Positions 9,068 to 16,579 of a DNA stretch of 48,039 nt are shown here, piece by piece; the stretch's first letter is position 1; each line of letters begins with the position of its first letter. Made by a program: the position numbers and the translations under genes. The stretch covers positions 1-48,039 of the forward strand of contig CAIQWJ010000050.1 of NCBI GenBank assembly GCA_903875575.1, in the 5' to 3' direction. The notes beneath the pieces were generated by a model, which saw only the letters and a list, made by a program, of their open reading frames with translations, did not search any database and was not told the origin of the DNA. The stretch is from an uncultured Acidobacteriia bacterium (GTDB lineage Bacteria; Acidobacteriota; Terriglobia; Bryobacterales; Bryobacteraceae).

Positions 9068-9114
9068 ACCTTCTCCTGATCGCCTGCCCTGTTCGGATAT
9101 CCGCAGTGCCTCAA

Positions 9115-10248
9115 CTACTCCGCGGATTTTACGAAGAATGCGCCGGACCACCGGCTATTTTCAAACTCTTCGGGATGCGAGCTGAACACAATGCGCGCTC
9201 CGCCCGCATCATGACCTGACTCGATTCCCGACCCGGAAGTTACTGCCATTAAAGGCTCTACCAAGGCTAGAAACCTAAGAATAGCGTAAAAATCCTCTTC
9301 CTCATCCGCCGTGTATGTAAATCTCTGTGAAGTAAAGGACATTTTGGCGTTGCCGGAGGCCAGATTCGACACCAGAAAGGTGCAGCGCTCGACTGCGGTT
9401 TCAAAGGTTTTGCTGTCGCCGGCGGGGGTGCGGCGGTCGAGCAGGACCTTGATGGTGCCTTGTTCGTCACGTGCGAATTCGCGGAGATGGGGGAGGCCGG
9501 TGTGGGCGGTGATTTTCCAATCCATGTGGCGGGAACTGTCGCCGTGTTCGTAGGGGCGGATGCGGTAAAAGTCCTGCCCGGGGCCGCGCACGGACATTTC
9601 GAGTTCACCGGCGGTGGTTTGGTCCAGGATGCCGGCAGCGTCTGGAATGGGTTCCGGGGCGGGGTAGACCACGGTTTCGCGCTGAAGCGAGAGGGTGGTG
9701 GTTTTGCGGAGAAAGCCAAAGGGGAAGCGGGTGGCGATGAGGAAGACGTTTTCCTTGTGGCGGCCGCGATGGGGAAAGCTAACGTCGACAGGGGCTTCGA
9801 CGGCGGTGCCGCCGGGGACGATGGGGAAGTAGACGGGGGCGGTGAGGATGGGCGGCACGGTGGAGAGGGCGTTCCGCTGGCCGATGAGTTCGAGCGAGAA
9901 GGAGGGGGTGAAGCGCTTGAGGTTGCGCAGGCGGACACGGGCGGGGGCGGGGGTGCGGGCCCAGACGTGCTCCGGGAGGAGCAGTTCGAGTTCGAGGCCG
10001 GAGAGCATGAGGCGGCTGAGGAAGCCGGAGACCAGGAGGATGGCCAGCAAGGCGGAGAAGACGAGGAAGAGGAGGTTGTTGGCGGTGAGGACGGCGGCGA
10101 AACCGACGAGGATGACGGCGAGGAAGTAGAGGATGCCGCCGGGGGTGATGCGGTAGCGGACACGTCGACGGAGGGAGGCACGGAAGCGGGAGAGCACGGG
10201 GAGGCGTTTTCCGTTCTCCGGTTTGCGATTTCCGTTTGGGGCGGCCAC
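9115..10248 (-). CDS. DUF58 domain membrane protein
   Basis: A 377-residue protein of the DUF58 family, usually encoded with a MoxR-type AAA ATPase and a transglutaminase-like protein; neither is present here. Two adjacent hydrophobic segments (about residues 37-76, G-G-I-L-Y-F-L-A-V-I-L-V then L-L-F-L-V-F-S-A-L-L-A) anchor it. The conserved core is R-P-Y-E-H-G-D-S-S-R-H-M-D-W-K (about residues 235-249), the family signature, followed by a von-Willebrand-like stretch (L-L-D-R-R-T-P). The start is a GTG at 10248, four bases after the preceding gene's stop codon, with no clear ribosome-binding site; translational coupling is likely. Family function is not settled. Standing behind a toxin-antitoxin unit and before a TonB receptor is an unusual setting. 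Confidence 0.85.
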   Translation of the reverse strand: MAAPNGNRKPENGKRLPVLSRFRASLRRRVRYRITPGGILYFLAVILVGFAAVLTANNLLFLVFSALLAILLVSGFLSRLMLSGLELELLLPEHVWARTPAPARVRLRNLKRFTPSFSLELIGQRNALSTVPPILTAPVYFPIVPGGTAVEAPVDVSFPHRGRHKENVFLIATRFPFGFLRKTTTLSLQRETVVYPAPEPIPDAAGILDQTTAGELEMSVRGPGQDFYRIRPYEHGDSSRHMDWKITAHTGLPHLREFARDEQGTIKVLLDRRTPAGDSKTFETAVERCTFLVSNLASGNAKMSFTSQRFTYTADEEEDFYAILRFLALVEPLMAVTSGSGIESGHDAGGARIVFSSHPEEFENSRWSGAFFVKSAE

Positions 10249-10252
10249 TTGT

Positions 10253-10558
10253 TTATTGTCGCGCTGGTGGGGGCGGCGTGGGGGGCGGCGGCTCGTTGAA
10301 ATTCTTCACATCTTCGAAGGTGAAGCCAAAGTCACGGAGCACAGCTTCGAATGGAATTGGCTTGTTGTGCTCCAGCCAGACACTGGCTGCCGCGGCGGAT
10401 TGGCGCTCTTCGTCGGTTTCGGGCTCGTCGTCGAGCGGAGCATTGGCGATGGCGCGAGCGACCGGATGGGACGGCAATTCGAGCGGGTGGCCGCCGACGG
10501 TGCCTGGCCGTTCGCTTTTGCAGATGATTCGGCCTTCAAGCACTCTACCTGTAGGCAT
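10253..10558 (-). CDS. Second antitoxin-like protein, downstream of RelE-like toxin
   Basis: A 101-residue protein whose middle (H-P-V-A-R-A-I-A-N-A-P-L-D-D-E-P-E-T-D-E-E-R, about residues 31-52) and following helix (H-N-K-P-I-P-F-E-A-V-L-R-D-F-G-F) match the C-terminal half of the RelB-like antitoxin at 10808-11113 (D-P-V-A-A-A-L-R-N-A-P-F-E-D-E-D-I-S-D-E-E-E-R ... G-V-P-H-D-E-A-M-R-R-L-G-L). It lacks that antitoxin's N-terminal helical part. It ends in a Pro-rich tail (P-P-P-P-T-P-P-P-P). It starts 14 bases inside the end of the toxin gene, with AGGGATC as a possible ribosome-binding site, so it is translated together with the toxin. It may be a duplicated, truncated antitoxin that still binds the toxin. 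Confidence 0.65.
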   Translation of the reverse strand: MPTGRVLEGRIICKSERPGTVGGHPLELPSHPVARAIANAPLDDEPETDEERQSAAAASVWLEHNKPIPFEAVLRDFGFTFEDVKNFNEPPPPTPPPPARQ

Positions 10559-10790
10559 TTTTGCGATCCCTGACGCGTAGCACTCGAATAGTGTCGCCCT
10601 CGAAGTGAAAACGGACTCTGTAGTCTCCGGAGCGAAGGCGGTGCTCGGGTGGGTCGATTCCCTGCAACCGTTTCACGTTGCCGGCACCGGTGGCGGCGAA
10701 TCGCTCAACGCTTCGCTTCACCTGACGGGCGATGGCTTTGTCGAGAGCCGCCATGTCGTTGAGCGATGTTTCGGTCCAGACGATCTCCAT
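10545..10790 (-). CDS. RelE/ParE-family toxin
   Basis: An 81-residue protein with the family outline: V-W-T-E-T-S-L-N-D-M at the start, then helices, then N-V-K-R-L-Q-G and the strand pair H-R-L-R-S-G-D-Y-R-V-R-F-H-F-E-G-D-T-I-R-V-L-R-V-R-D-R-K-N-A-Y. The R-S-G-D-Y-R-V and R-V-x-x-R-K-x-x-Y patterns are hallmarks of the RelE fold. RelE members cut mRNA on the ribosome and ParE members poison gyrase; the short sequence does not settle which this is. It begins 17 bases after the antitoxin stop codon and overlaps the next antitoxin-like gene by 14 bases. Confidence 0.88.
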   Translation of the reverse strand: MEIVWTETSLNDMAALDKAIARQVKRSVERFAATGAGNVKRLQGIDPPEHRLRSGDYRVRFHFEGDTIRVLRVRDRKNAYR

Positions 10791-10807
10791 TGCCGAGAAC
10801 CCGTCGC

Positions 10808-11113
10808 CTAAAGACCGAGGCGGCGCATCGCTTCGTCATGAGGAACGCCTTTGCCGCCATTGAGTCGCAGTTCCTGACGCGCCACCTCCACTGCCCGCTC
10901 TTCCTCATCGGAGATGTCTTCATCCTCAAATGGTGCGTTCCGAAGCGCGGCGGCAACGGGGTCGGTTATGGTTTCGAGCAGTCCGACGAGGGCGGCAATT
11001 TGGGCGTCAGGCAGTCGGTCGATTAGTTCGTGAGCTTGTTCGCGGTGGCCGTTCATGGTTCTGATCTCGATCACACCGTCAGCATGGACTGAATTGGCGT
11101 GTTTGTAGTGCAT
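10808..11113 (-). CDS. RelB-like antitoxin
   Basis: A 101-residue acidic protein. The N-terminal helical part (H-E-L-I-D-R-L-P-D-A-Q-I-A-A-L-V-G-L-L-E, about residues 28-47) is of the type seen in antitoxins paired with RelE toxins. It is followed by D-P-V-A-A-A-L-R-N-A-P-F-E-D-E-D-I-S-D-E-E-E-R and a C-terminal toxin-binding helix. ATG 11113 is used: a TAGAAT -10-like box lies five bases upstream of it, so the message could be leaderless. An ATG at 11056 is an alternative that would give an 82-residue protein closer to the usual size. The gene lies just upstream of the toxin, as expected for autoregulation. Confidence 0.8.
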   Translation of the reverse strand: MHYKHANSVHADGVIEIRTMNGHREQAHELIDRLPDAQIAALVGLLETITDPVAAALRNAPFEDEDISDEEERAVEVARQELRLNGGKGVPHDEAMRRLGL

Positions 11114-11125
11114 TGTCTATTCTAC
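11114..11125 (-). promoter_or_regulatory. Possible -10 box of the toxin-antitoxin unit
   Basis: Read on the minus strand, TAGAAT is followed by AGACA and then the ATG at 11113. This spacing would place the transcription start at or next to the start codon. No good -35 box is visible at 17 bases. Confidence 0.3.
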
Positions 11126-11366
11126 CCGGTTTGCGATTCTGGGTTTAGAGGGGCTTGTTTGATGCGCTCGCAATCGCGCCTGAGCGTTCGCGAGGAATGT
11201 CGCAGGAGAAGGAACGTCATTACCCTTAGGCTGGAGAATGTGCATTTTGGGAGACATCCCACTACGCGACCGTGTGCTTAAAGATGTCAAGCGAGCGACT
11301 CGTGAGGACGCACCCGCGCCAGCGCCGGCGGTTTGTGCCGTGGGTAAACTGGAGTACTCATACGCT

Positions 11367-11846
11367 ATGGACGGCGCGGCCCTTACAATTTCCGTGAATG
11401 TGAAATCACTTCGCCGGTCGGCCTCTGGCGTCATCCACGGCCAGATCCATCTATGTTTTGGTGAGGTGGTGTTTCCAGGCCGTGGATGGGACGACTTTGT
11501 GGTTGCGTTCCTGGTAGCGTGGCTCAGGGCTGTCATCGGTCTATGGAGATCCGCACACGAGAGGGAACGAGTACGGTTCTTTGACGGTCCGTATTGGGCC
11601 GAGCTCTCAACATCCCGTGCCGCTCAAGGATCGGTGGAAGTTGTTCTGGTAGCGGACCAATCAGGAGTTCCTGTGACGCAGCACCTGGAAATAGTCGAGG
11701 TGTCCCAGTTGGGGCGCAACGCGTTGAGCGTTGGGCGAGAACTCCTGTCAGTCTGCGCCAACGAGGGGTGGAATGATTCGGACCTGGAGGATCTGGCAGA
11801 GCAGGTGACAGTCCTTTCTAATTTTGTCGAAGAGCCGGTCCAGTAG
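11367..11846 (+). CDS. Hypothetical protein resembling small immunity-type proteins
   Basis: A 159-residue protein from ATG 11367 (GGAG about 14 bases upstream). The frame is open back to an ATG at 11238, but the extra 43 residues are Ala/Pro-rich, and the ribosome-binding site there touches the start codon. The core reads I-H-L-C-F-G-E-V-V-F-P-G-R-G-W-D-D-F-V-V-A-F-L-V-A-W-L, then R-F-F-D-G-P-Y-W-A-E-L. The 'F-P-x-x-G-W-x-D-F ... W' and 'F-M/F-D-G-P-Y' pattern recalls small proteins seen beside polymorphic toxins and as orphan immunity genes. This is my impression, not a family assignment. No toxin gene is next to it. Composition is a little less GC-biased at third codon positions than its neighbours, so recent gain is possible. 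Confidence 0.55.
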   Translation: MDGAALTISVNVKSLRRSASGVIHGQIHLCFGEVVFPGRGWDDFVVAFLVAWLRAVIGLWRSAHERERVRFFDGPYWAELSTSRAAQGSVEVVLVADQSGVPVTQHLEIVEVSQLGRNALSVGRELLSVCANEGWNDSDLEDLAEQVTVLSNFVEEPVQ

Positions 11847-11868
11847 TTACCGAGTTAAGTCCAACGGG

Positions 11869-12867
11869 CTAAGACCAGTCCACCACTGCTTTCACGATCC
11901 CCGCTTCGCGGTGCAGCCACGCCGGGAAGCGCTCCTGCATCTTCTCTCTCGGCGCGCATTCCATTGGCCAGCCGGTGACATCGATTTCACCGCTTTCCAT
12001 CAGATCGAGCACGCGATGGTGCTCTGCCGGAGTGCTGTTACGGCTGGCGAGGATAGTAGCTTCTTTGCGGTGCAGGTCGGGATCGAACAGCGAGACCTGA
12101 TCGTTAATCAGCCCGACGAAGACCAGTCTGCCGCCCTGCTCCAGCAGGTGGATGGAGTTCTCCATGGAACCGCGGTTGCCGGTGCAATCGAAAACCAGCA
12201 TGCTCGCCTGCTCCTGTTTCGCTTCTTCCTGTGACGGATAAAAGCGCTTGAGGCCATGGTGCTTTGCGGCGAATTCCAGGCGCTCCGGCATTTGTTCGAC
12301 AACGCCGATATCGGCACCGGCGAGTTTCAGGAATTCGATCACCGAGAGTCCAATGGGGCCCGCGCCGACCACGATGGCGCGCTCGCCCGCCTGAACGCCG
12401 GAGCGGCCTACGGCGTGGATGCCGACGCCCAGCGTTTCGACGAGCGGGATCAGCATGGGGGTCAGCTTCTCCACTTTGTACATCTGTTTGGCGGGGAGGA
12501 GGATGCGGTCGCGCATGCCGCCGTCAGTATGGACGCCGATCACGCACATTTTCGCGCAGCAGTTGGAACGGCCGCGGATGCAGGCGGCGCAGACGCCGCA
12601 GGTCATGTAGGGGTTGACCGCGCACTGGTCGCCGGGCTTCAGGCCTTCGACGCCGTCGCCGGTTTCGATGACTTCGACCGCGAGTTCATGGCCCAGGACG
12701 CGGGGATAGCTGAAGAAGGGCTGGGTGCCTTCGAAGGCGTGGAGGTCCGTACCACAGATGCCGACCATGGTCACCCGGACCAGCACTTCGCCGGGGCCGG
12801 GTTTGGTGGGCAGGACGGTGCCGGAATGGGCGAAACGGCCGGGTTGTTCGAGGGTGACGGTATTCAT
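11869..12867 (-). CDS. Zinc-dependent alcohol dehydrogenase (MDR family, LgoD/RspB-like)
   Basis: A 332-residue medium-chain dehydrogenase. Catalytic zinc ligands are in G-I-C-G-T-D-L-H (Cys about 38) and L-G-H-E-L (His and Glu about 59-60); structural zinc Cys residues are in C-G-V-C-A-A-C-I-R-G-R-S-N-C-C (about 90-104). The NAD(P)-binding glycine motif is V-V-G-A-G-P-I-G-L-S-V (about 164-174). The stretch G-T-Q-P-F-F-S-Y-P-R-V-L-G-H-E is close to that of L-galactonate/sugar-acid oxidoreductases such as LgoD, so a polyol or sugar-acid substrate is likely but unproven. It begins three bases after the ProC-like gene stop codon and is the last gene of a three-gene unit. Confidence 0.88.
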   Translation of the reverse strand: MNTVTLEQPGRFAHSGTVLPTKPGPGEVLVRVTMVGICGTDLHAFEGTQPFFSYPRVLGHELAVEVIETGDGVEGLKPGDQCAVNPYMTCGVCAACIRGRSNCCAKMCVIGVHTDGGMRDRILLPAKQMYKVEKLTPMLIPLVETLGVGIHAVGRSGVQAGERAIVVGAGPIGLSVIEFLKLAGADIGVVEQMPERLEFAAKHHGLKRFYPSQEEAKQEQASMLVFDCTGNRGSMENSIHLLEQGGRLVFVGLINDQVSLFDPDLHRKEATILASRNSTPAEHHRVLDLMESGEIDVTGWPMECAPREKMQERFPAWLHREAGIVKAVVDWS

Positions 12868-12870
12868 GGG

Positions 12871-13692
12871 TTAATTGGGCAGATTATCAGAACGCGTTTC
12901 GTGGACGGCAAAACGGCGGTGCCGCTGCTCGGTTCGCTGGTCCATGGCCTGCTTCATGGCAGCGAATAGTTCGGGCAGATCTCGACGCAGGACAGAAGCG
13001 CCGCTTTCCGTCAGGCCGCCTGGATTGGCTACGGTGTTGGCGAGTTCGTCGAAGGACGTGGATTTGGAGTAGGTCAGCAGGAGAGTGCCGAGAGCGCTTT
13101 CCGCCAGGAGGTCCCGGGATTCGGTTGCGCTCAGATGGAAAGCCTGGCCAAGTTCGTGGAGGATGGTGGCGAGCAGACCGGGGAGGCAGGAGGTCACCGG
13201 CGAGAGGCGGTCAAATTCTTCTTCCATGCTGAAGCGGACGACGCTGCCGACCATGCCGAAGATGCGTTCGAGTTCCGGGGCGTCGTGACTGGACATCACG
13301 AGCGTCACGCTTTTGCCGATGGACGCGGTGACGGCCGGAACCGCTTTGGCCCAGCGAATAGACGGAAATCTGGCTTCGAGAGTGGCGAGAGGCAGGCCGT
13401 TGCAACAGGAGACCACGAGGCGACTGGAGGCCGAAAGCCGGGAGACTCGGTCGGTGGGGATTTCGAGAATTGCCTGACCGGGGATGGCCAGGAGCAGCGG
13501 GCAGGATTCCTGGTCAAAGGCTTCGAGTCGTTCGACGAACCGCACTTCCGGATACCGGGAAGCCATATTGCTCGCGCGCGCCGCGGTGCGATTGTGGACT
13601 GTGATCGGCGCGGTGCGGGAACGCAAAAAGCCCTCCAGTAACGCTGTCCCAAGGTGCCCGGCACCCTGAACCGCAAGACTGGAGGGCTGCAT
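12871..13692 (-). CDS. Pyrroline-5-carboxylate reductase-like oxidoreductase
   Basis: A 273-residue protein of the ProC superfamily, which uses NAD(P)H to reduce cyclic imines. The Rossmann glycine motif is at the N-terminus (V-Q-G-A-G-H-L-G-T-A-L, residues about 8-18). The C-terminal helical domain holds A-N-P-G-G-L-T-E-S-G-A-S-V-L, equivalent to the P5C reductase signature. Length matches ProC (about 265-280), but the first part is divergent, and the setting between a ThuA-like protein and a sugar-type dehydrogenase does not suggest proline synthesis. It may act on another imine or ketone. The start ATG 13692 lies 17 bases after the thuA-like stop codon. Confidence 0.75.
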   Translation of the reverse strand: MQPSSLAVQGAGHLGTALLEGFLRSRTAPITVHNRTAARASNMASRYPEVRFVERLEAFDQESCPLLLAIPGQAILEIPTDRVSRLSASSRLVVSCCNGLPLATLEARFPSIRWAKAVPAVTASIGKSVTLVMSSHDAPELERIFGMVGSVVRFSMEEEFDRLSPVTSCLPGLLATILHELGQAFHLSATESRDLLAESALGTLLLTYSKSTSFDELANTVANPGGLTESGASVLRRDLPELFAAMKQAMDQRTEQRHRRFAVHETRSDNLPN

Positions 13693-13709
13693 TTCCGTTT
13701 GAGCTTGCC

Positions 13710-14702
13710 TTACTGGGCTGCGGGGCCGCGACCACCACCGCCGCCACTGCCACCACGACCGCCGCCGCCGCCGCGTCCACCACCGCTACCGCCACGTCCA
13801 CCACCGCGGCCGGGAGGTGCCACGTAGCCGACGAGTTCTTCCACCGGCTTCTTACCTGCCCACGCAATGCCGCGCAGGAGGGTTTTCTGGATATCCGGGT
13901 TGGCGAAGTTGGTGTACGTATGGCCCTGCATCCACACAAAGGCGCGAGCGGGCTGACCGCCGGGGAGTGTGTGTTCGTAGGTCCACATCTGGGGGACGAT
14001 TTCGCCCTTGTGGGTGCCTGCGCTGGGGGTGCCGGCGATTTCGCCATTGGCCAGCACATGAATGCCGGGGTCCTTGGCCCAGGTGATGGAGTAGAAGGCT
14101 TCGTCCACTTCGAGCGTAAAGTCGTGGAAATCCTTCATGATCGGGTTCGCCTTGTCGACTACCGTGTACGGAATGGGCGCCTCGAGCGTGAAGTTCGTTT
14201 CACCGTGCTTCTTGCCGCCGCCGACGAGGCCGGCGAAATAGGCTGGATCCGGACCACAGAGCGAGTCGTGAAAACTAACGAGGCCGCCGCCGCGCTTGAC
14301 ATACGCTGCCAGGACTGCCTTTTGATCGTCGGTCAGGTAGGCTGCGTCGCCTTTATAGATGATGACGACGTCGGTGCCCTCAAGGTCGGCAGCGCTGGGG
14401 CCGTGGAGGGCACCCTGGACGACGGCACCACGCTCGGTGAGGAGCTTGCTCCAATCGGCGAGGAATTGGGGGTAATCGTGAAACCCGACGCCGTGCGACT
14501 TGAGGCCCGCCCATATATAGATGTGCATACCGTTGGGATTCTGACCCGGAGGCAGGGGGGCAGCATTGCCGCGGCCAGCGACGGGAATCTGGTCGGCTGT
14601 AGTTTGCGGCATTGCCGACACACCAGTCAATAAGACAAGGAGGGCACCGCAGGCGAGCCGCCGGATTGCCCCTTCAGTAGTAGTTCTTTTTGCGTTCGAC
14701 AT
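13710..14702 (-). CDS. Secreted ThuA-like protein with Gly/Arg-rich tail
   Basis: A 330-residue exported protein with a ThuA (trehalose-utilisation-like, class I glutamine-amidotransferase-fold) domain. ATG 14702 is preferred over 14732 because GAGGTGAT stands five bases ahead. A signal peptide (hydrophobic stretch A-C-G-A-L-L-V-L-L-T-G-V, about residues 17-30) precedes the domain. The domain includes T-D-V-V-I-I-Y-K-G-D, R-G-G-G-L-V-S-F-H-D-S and W-T-Y-E-H, with G-R-A-F-V-W-like P-A-R-A-F-V-W-M-Q-G-H near the end, as is usual in ThuA proteins. ThuA domains occur widely in secreted carbohydrate-linked proteins of Acidobacteria, Planctomycetes and Bacteroidetes; their reaction is not established. 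The last 35 residues are a low-complexity tail of Gly, Arg and Ser (13713-13815), rare in this family. First gene of the unit that includes the ProC-like and MDR genes. Confidence 0.85.
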   Translation of the reverse strand: MSNAKRTTTEGAIRRLACGALLVLLTGVSAMPQTTADQIPVAGRGNAAPLPPGQNPNGMHIYIWAGLKSHGVGFHDYPQFLADWSKLLTERGAVVQGALHGPSAADLEGTDVVIIYKGDAAYLTDDQKAVLAAYVKRGGGLVSFHDSLCGPDPAYFAGLVGGGKKHGETNFTLEAPIPYTVVDKANPIMKDFHDFTLEVDEAFYSITWAKDPGIHVLANGEIAGTPSAGTHKGEIVPQMWTYEHTLPGGQPARAFVWMQGHTYTNFANPDIQKTLLRGIAWAGKKPVEELVGYVAPPGRGGGRGGSGGGRGGGGGRGGSGGGGGRGPAAQ

Positions 14703-14881
14703 CACGATCACCTCGGCGGCGGTCCAGGGCACTCAGCGGAGCGCGCAGTGGTTGGACCGGCAGAAGGAATTGTATCAATATCCGAGTCTCCGTATGCAGA
14801 ATTCTGGCCGACAGAACGCGAAAAGCTCTTCAGCGAAATTTCAGTTTTCGGGCCGGGACGACGAAAATTTACCGGATTGTC

Positions 14882-14894
14882 ATATTCCGAATAT
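14882..14894. promoter_or_regulatory. Palindrome before the phosphate transport genes
   Basis: ATATTC-C-GAATAT is a perfect 6-bp inverted repeat with a one-base centre, 28 bases upstream of the DUF47 gene start. It is AT-rich within a GC-rich region and sits where a -10 box or an operator would be. I see no recognisable pho box. Confidence 0.4.
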
Positions 14895-14921
14895 TTCAAG
14901 TTGGTTACTCTGATAGGTGAC

Positions 14922-15536
14922 ATGAACTTGTTTCCACGTGACGAGAAGTTCTTCAAACTGCTCGAACAGCAGTCGAATCTGATTCTGGATGCCGCGCAGG
15001 CGCTGTTTGACGGGGTTCAGGCCGGGGCGGCCGGCATGACGCTGAACGCCGGTGTGATTAAGCGACTGGAGCACGATGCCGATGAGATCACACACCAGAT
15101 CCTGACGCGTCTGCACGCTACCTTTGTGACGCCGATCGATCCGGAAGATCTCCACGCCATCACCACGGCGATGGACGACGTGATCGACTCCATTGAGGAT
15201 AGTTCTTTCCGGCTGACGGCTTACCGGATCGACCCGATTCCGGCTGGCATGATCGAATTCGCCCAGATTATTCACGCGACGTGTATGCGGCTTCAGGTGG
15301 CGATTCAGAAGTTGCGCGCCGGAAAAGCGCTGCAGGAAGAGTGCATCGAGATCAACCGCCTGGAAAATACGGCGGACGATCTGGTGCGGCGTCTGGTGAC
15401 GAACCTGTTCGAATCCGGGATGGACGCAATTTCCGTGATGAAGCACAAAGAAATCTACGAGTTTCTGGAACTCGCGGTGGACCGCTGCGAAGACGTGGCA
15501 GACGTGCTTCAGACCGTGGCCGTCAAGAACAGCTAA
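14922..15536 (+). CDS. DUF47 family (PhoU-like) phosphate transport regulator
   Basis: A 204-residue all-helical protein of the DUF47/PhoU-like family, normally encoded with a PiT transporter and thought to control or assist it. Start ATG 14922 is fixed by AGGTGA four bases upstream; the frame is open to 14748, but that part is non-coding leader. Family features seen: F-F-K-L-L-E-Q-Q-S-N at the start, L-E-H-D-A-D-E-I-T-H (about 49-58), D-P-E-D-L-H-A-I-T-T-A-M-D-D-V-I-D-S-I-E-D (about 73-93) and a second repeat L-E-N-T-A-D-D-L-V-R-R-L. These are the metal-binding E-x-x-A-D repeats. It ends six bases before the transporter gene, so the two form an operon. Confidence 0.92.
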   Translation: MNLFPRDEKFFKLLEQQSNLILDAAQALFDGVQAGAAGMTLNAGVIKRLEHDADEITHQILTRLHATFVTPIDPEDLHAITTAMDDVIDSIEDSSFRLTAYRIDPIPAGMIEFAQIIHATCMRLQVAIQKLRAGKALQEECIEINRLENTADDLVRRLVTNLFESGMDAISVMKHKEIYEFLELAVDRCEDVADVLQTVAVKNS

Positions 15537-15542
15537 GACCAT

Positions 15543-16544
15543 ATGACGATTTCCTGGCTGGTAGCAGGCACGGTTGCGATCGCCCTGCTGTTCGATTTCA
15601 TCAACGGTTTTCACGATTCGGCGAATTCCATTGCGACCATCGTGGCAACGCGGGTATTGCGACCGTTTCATGCCGTTATTTGGGCCGCGTTTTTCAATTT
15701 CATTGCGGCGATGTTTCTGGGCACGGGCGTGGCGTCGAGTATCAGTAAGGGTTACGTCGACCCAAAGATTGTGACGCCGGAACTGGTGTTGGCGGGTTTG
15801 CTGGGCGCGATTGTGTGGAATCTGATTACGTGGTGGCTGGGATTGCCTTCGAGTTCGTCTCACGCGCTGATCGGCGGCTATGCCGGCGCGGCGGTGGCGA
15901 AGGCGGGACTGGGGGCGCTGGTGCCGGGGAAGTGGCCGATGACGCTCTCGTTCATCGTGCTTTCTCCGCTGATCGGCATGGCGCTTTCGTACCTCATGAT
16001 GCTGATTGTGCACTGGACGTTCCGGCACACGGCACCGGCGAAGTCGGACAAGTTTTTCCGGCGGATGCAGTTGGTATCGTCGGCGCTGTTCAGTTGCGCA
16101 CATGGGACGAACGACGGGCAGAAGACGATGGGCATCATTACGGCGCTGCTGGTGGCCGCGAAGCTGCAGAAAGGCAGCCACATCCAGACCTGGGTGATTG
16201 TTTCGGCCAGTATCGCGATCAGCCTGGGCACGATGAGCGGCGGGTGGAAGATTGTGAAGACGATGGGCTCCGGGCTGACCCGACTGAAGCCGCGCGGCGG
16301 TTTCTGCGCAGAGACGGGCGCGGCGCTTTCGATTCTTTTCCCGACTTATCTGGGGCTGCCGGTTTCGACGACACATGCAATTGCGGGTGCGATTGCGGGC
16401 GTTGGGTCGACACATCGGCGTAAGGCTGTGCGGTGGGGTAAGGCAAGGGAGATCGTGTGGGCGTGGGTGCTGACGATTCCATGCGCGGCGTTTGTGGCTG
16501 CGATTTGCTACATCGTGGTGCGGATGTTTGCACCGGCGGCGTAA
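15543..16544 (+). CDS. Inorganic phosphate transporter, PiT family
   Basis: A 333-residue low-affinity phosphate permease of the inner membrane. The two PiT signatures are present: G-F-H-D-S-A-N-S-I-A-T (about residues 20-30) and, in the second half, A-H-G-T-N-D-G-Q-K-T-M-G (about 187-198). Also present is G-L-P-S-S-S-S-H-A-L-I-G-G, with its counterpart G-L-P-V-S-T-T-H-A-I-A-G. About ten hydrophobic segments are seen. Length agrees with short bacterial PiT proteins. It is co-transcribed with the DUF47 gene. Transport is expected to be of metal-phosphate coupled to protons. Confidence 0.94.
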   Translation: MTISWLVAGTVAIALLFDFINGFHDSANSIATIVATRVLRPFHAVIWAAFFNFIAAMFLGTGVASSISKGYVDPKIVTPELVLAGLLGAIVWNLITWWLGLPSSSSHALIGGYAGAAVAKAGLGALVPGKWPMTLSFIVLSPLIGMALSYLMMLIVHWTFRHTAPAKSDKFFRRMQLVSSALFSCAHGTNDGQKTMGIITALLVAAKLQKGSHIQTWVIVSASIAISLGTMSGGWKIVKTMGSGLTRLKPRGGFCAETGAALSILFPTYLGLPVSTTHAIAGAIAGVGSTHRRKAVRWGKAREIVWAWVLTIPCAAFVAAICYIVVRMFAPAA

Positions 16545-16579
16545 GTTGACTCGCGGCGCGTGATACGCTGGCGCGTGTT

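Noticed and set aside
14880-16415. 511-residue open frame on the minus strand across the phosphate transport genes
   Set aside because: It is antisense to the DUF47 and PiT genes, has His/Arg-rich composition typical of a shadow frame, and shows no family features.
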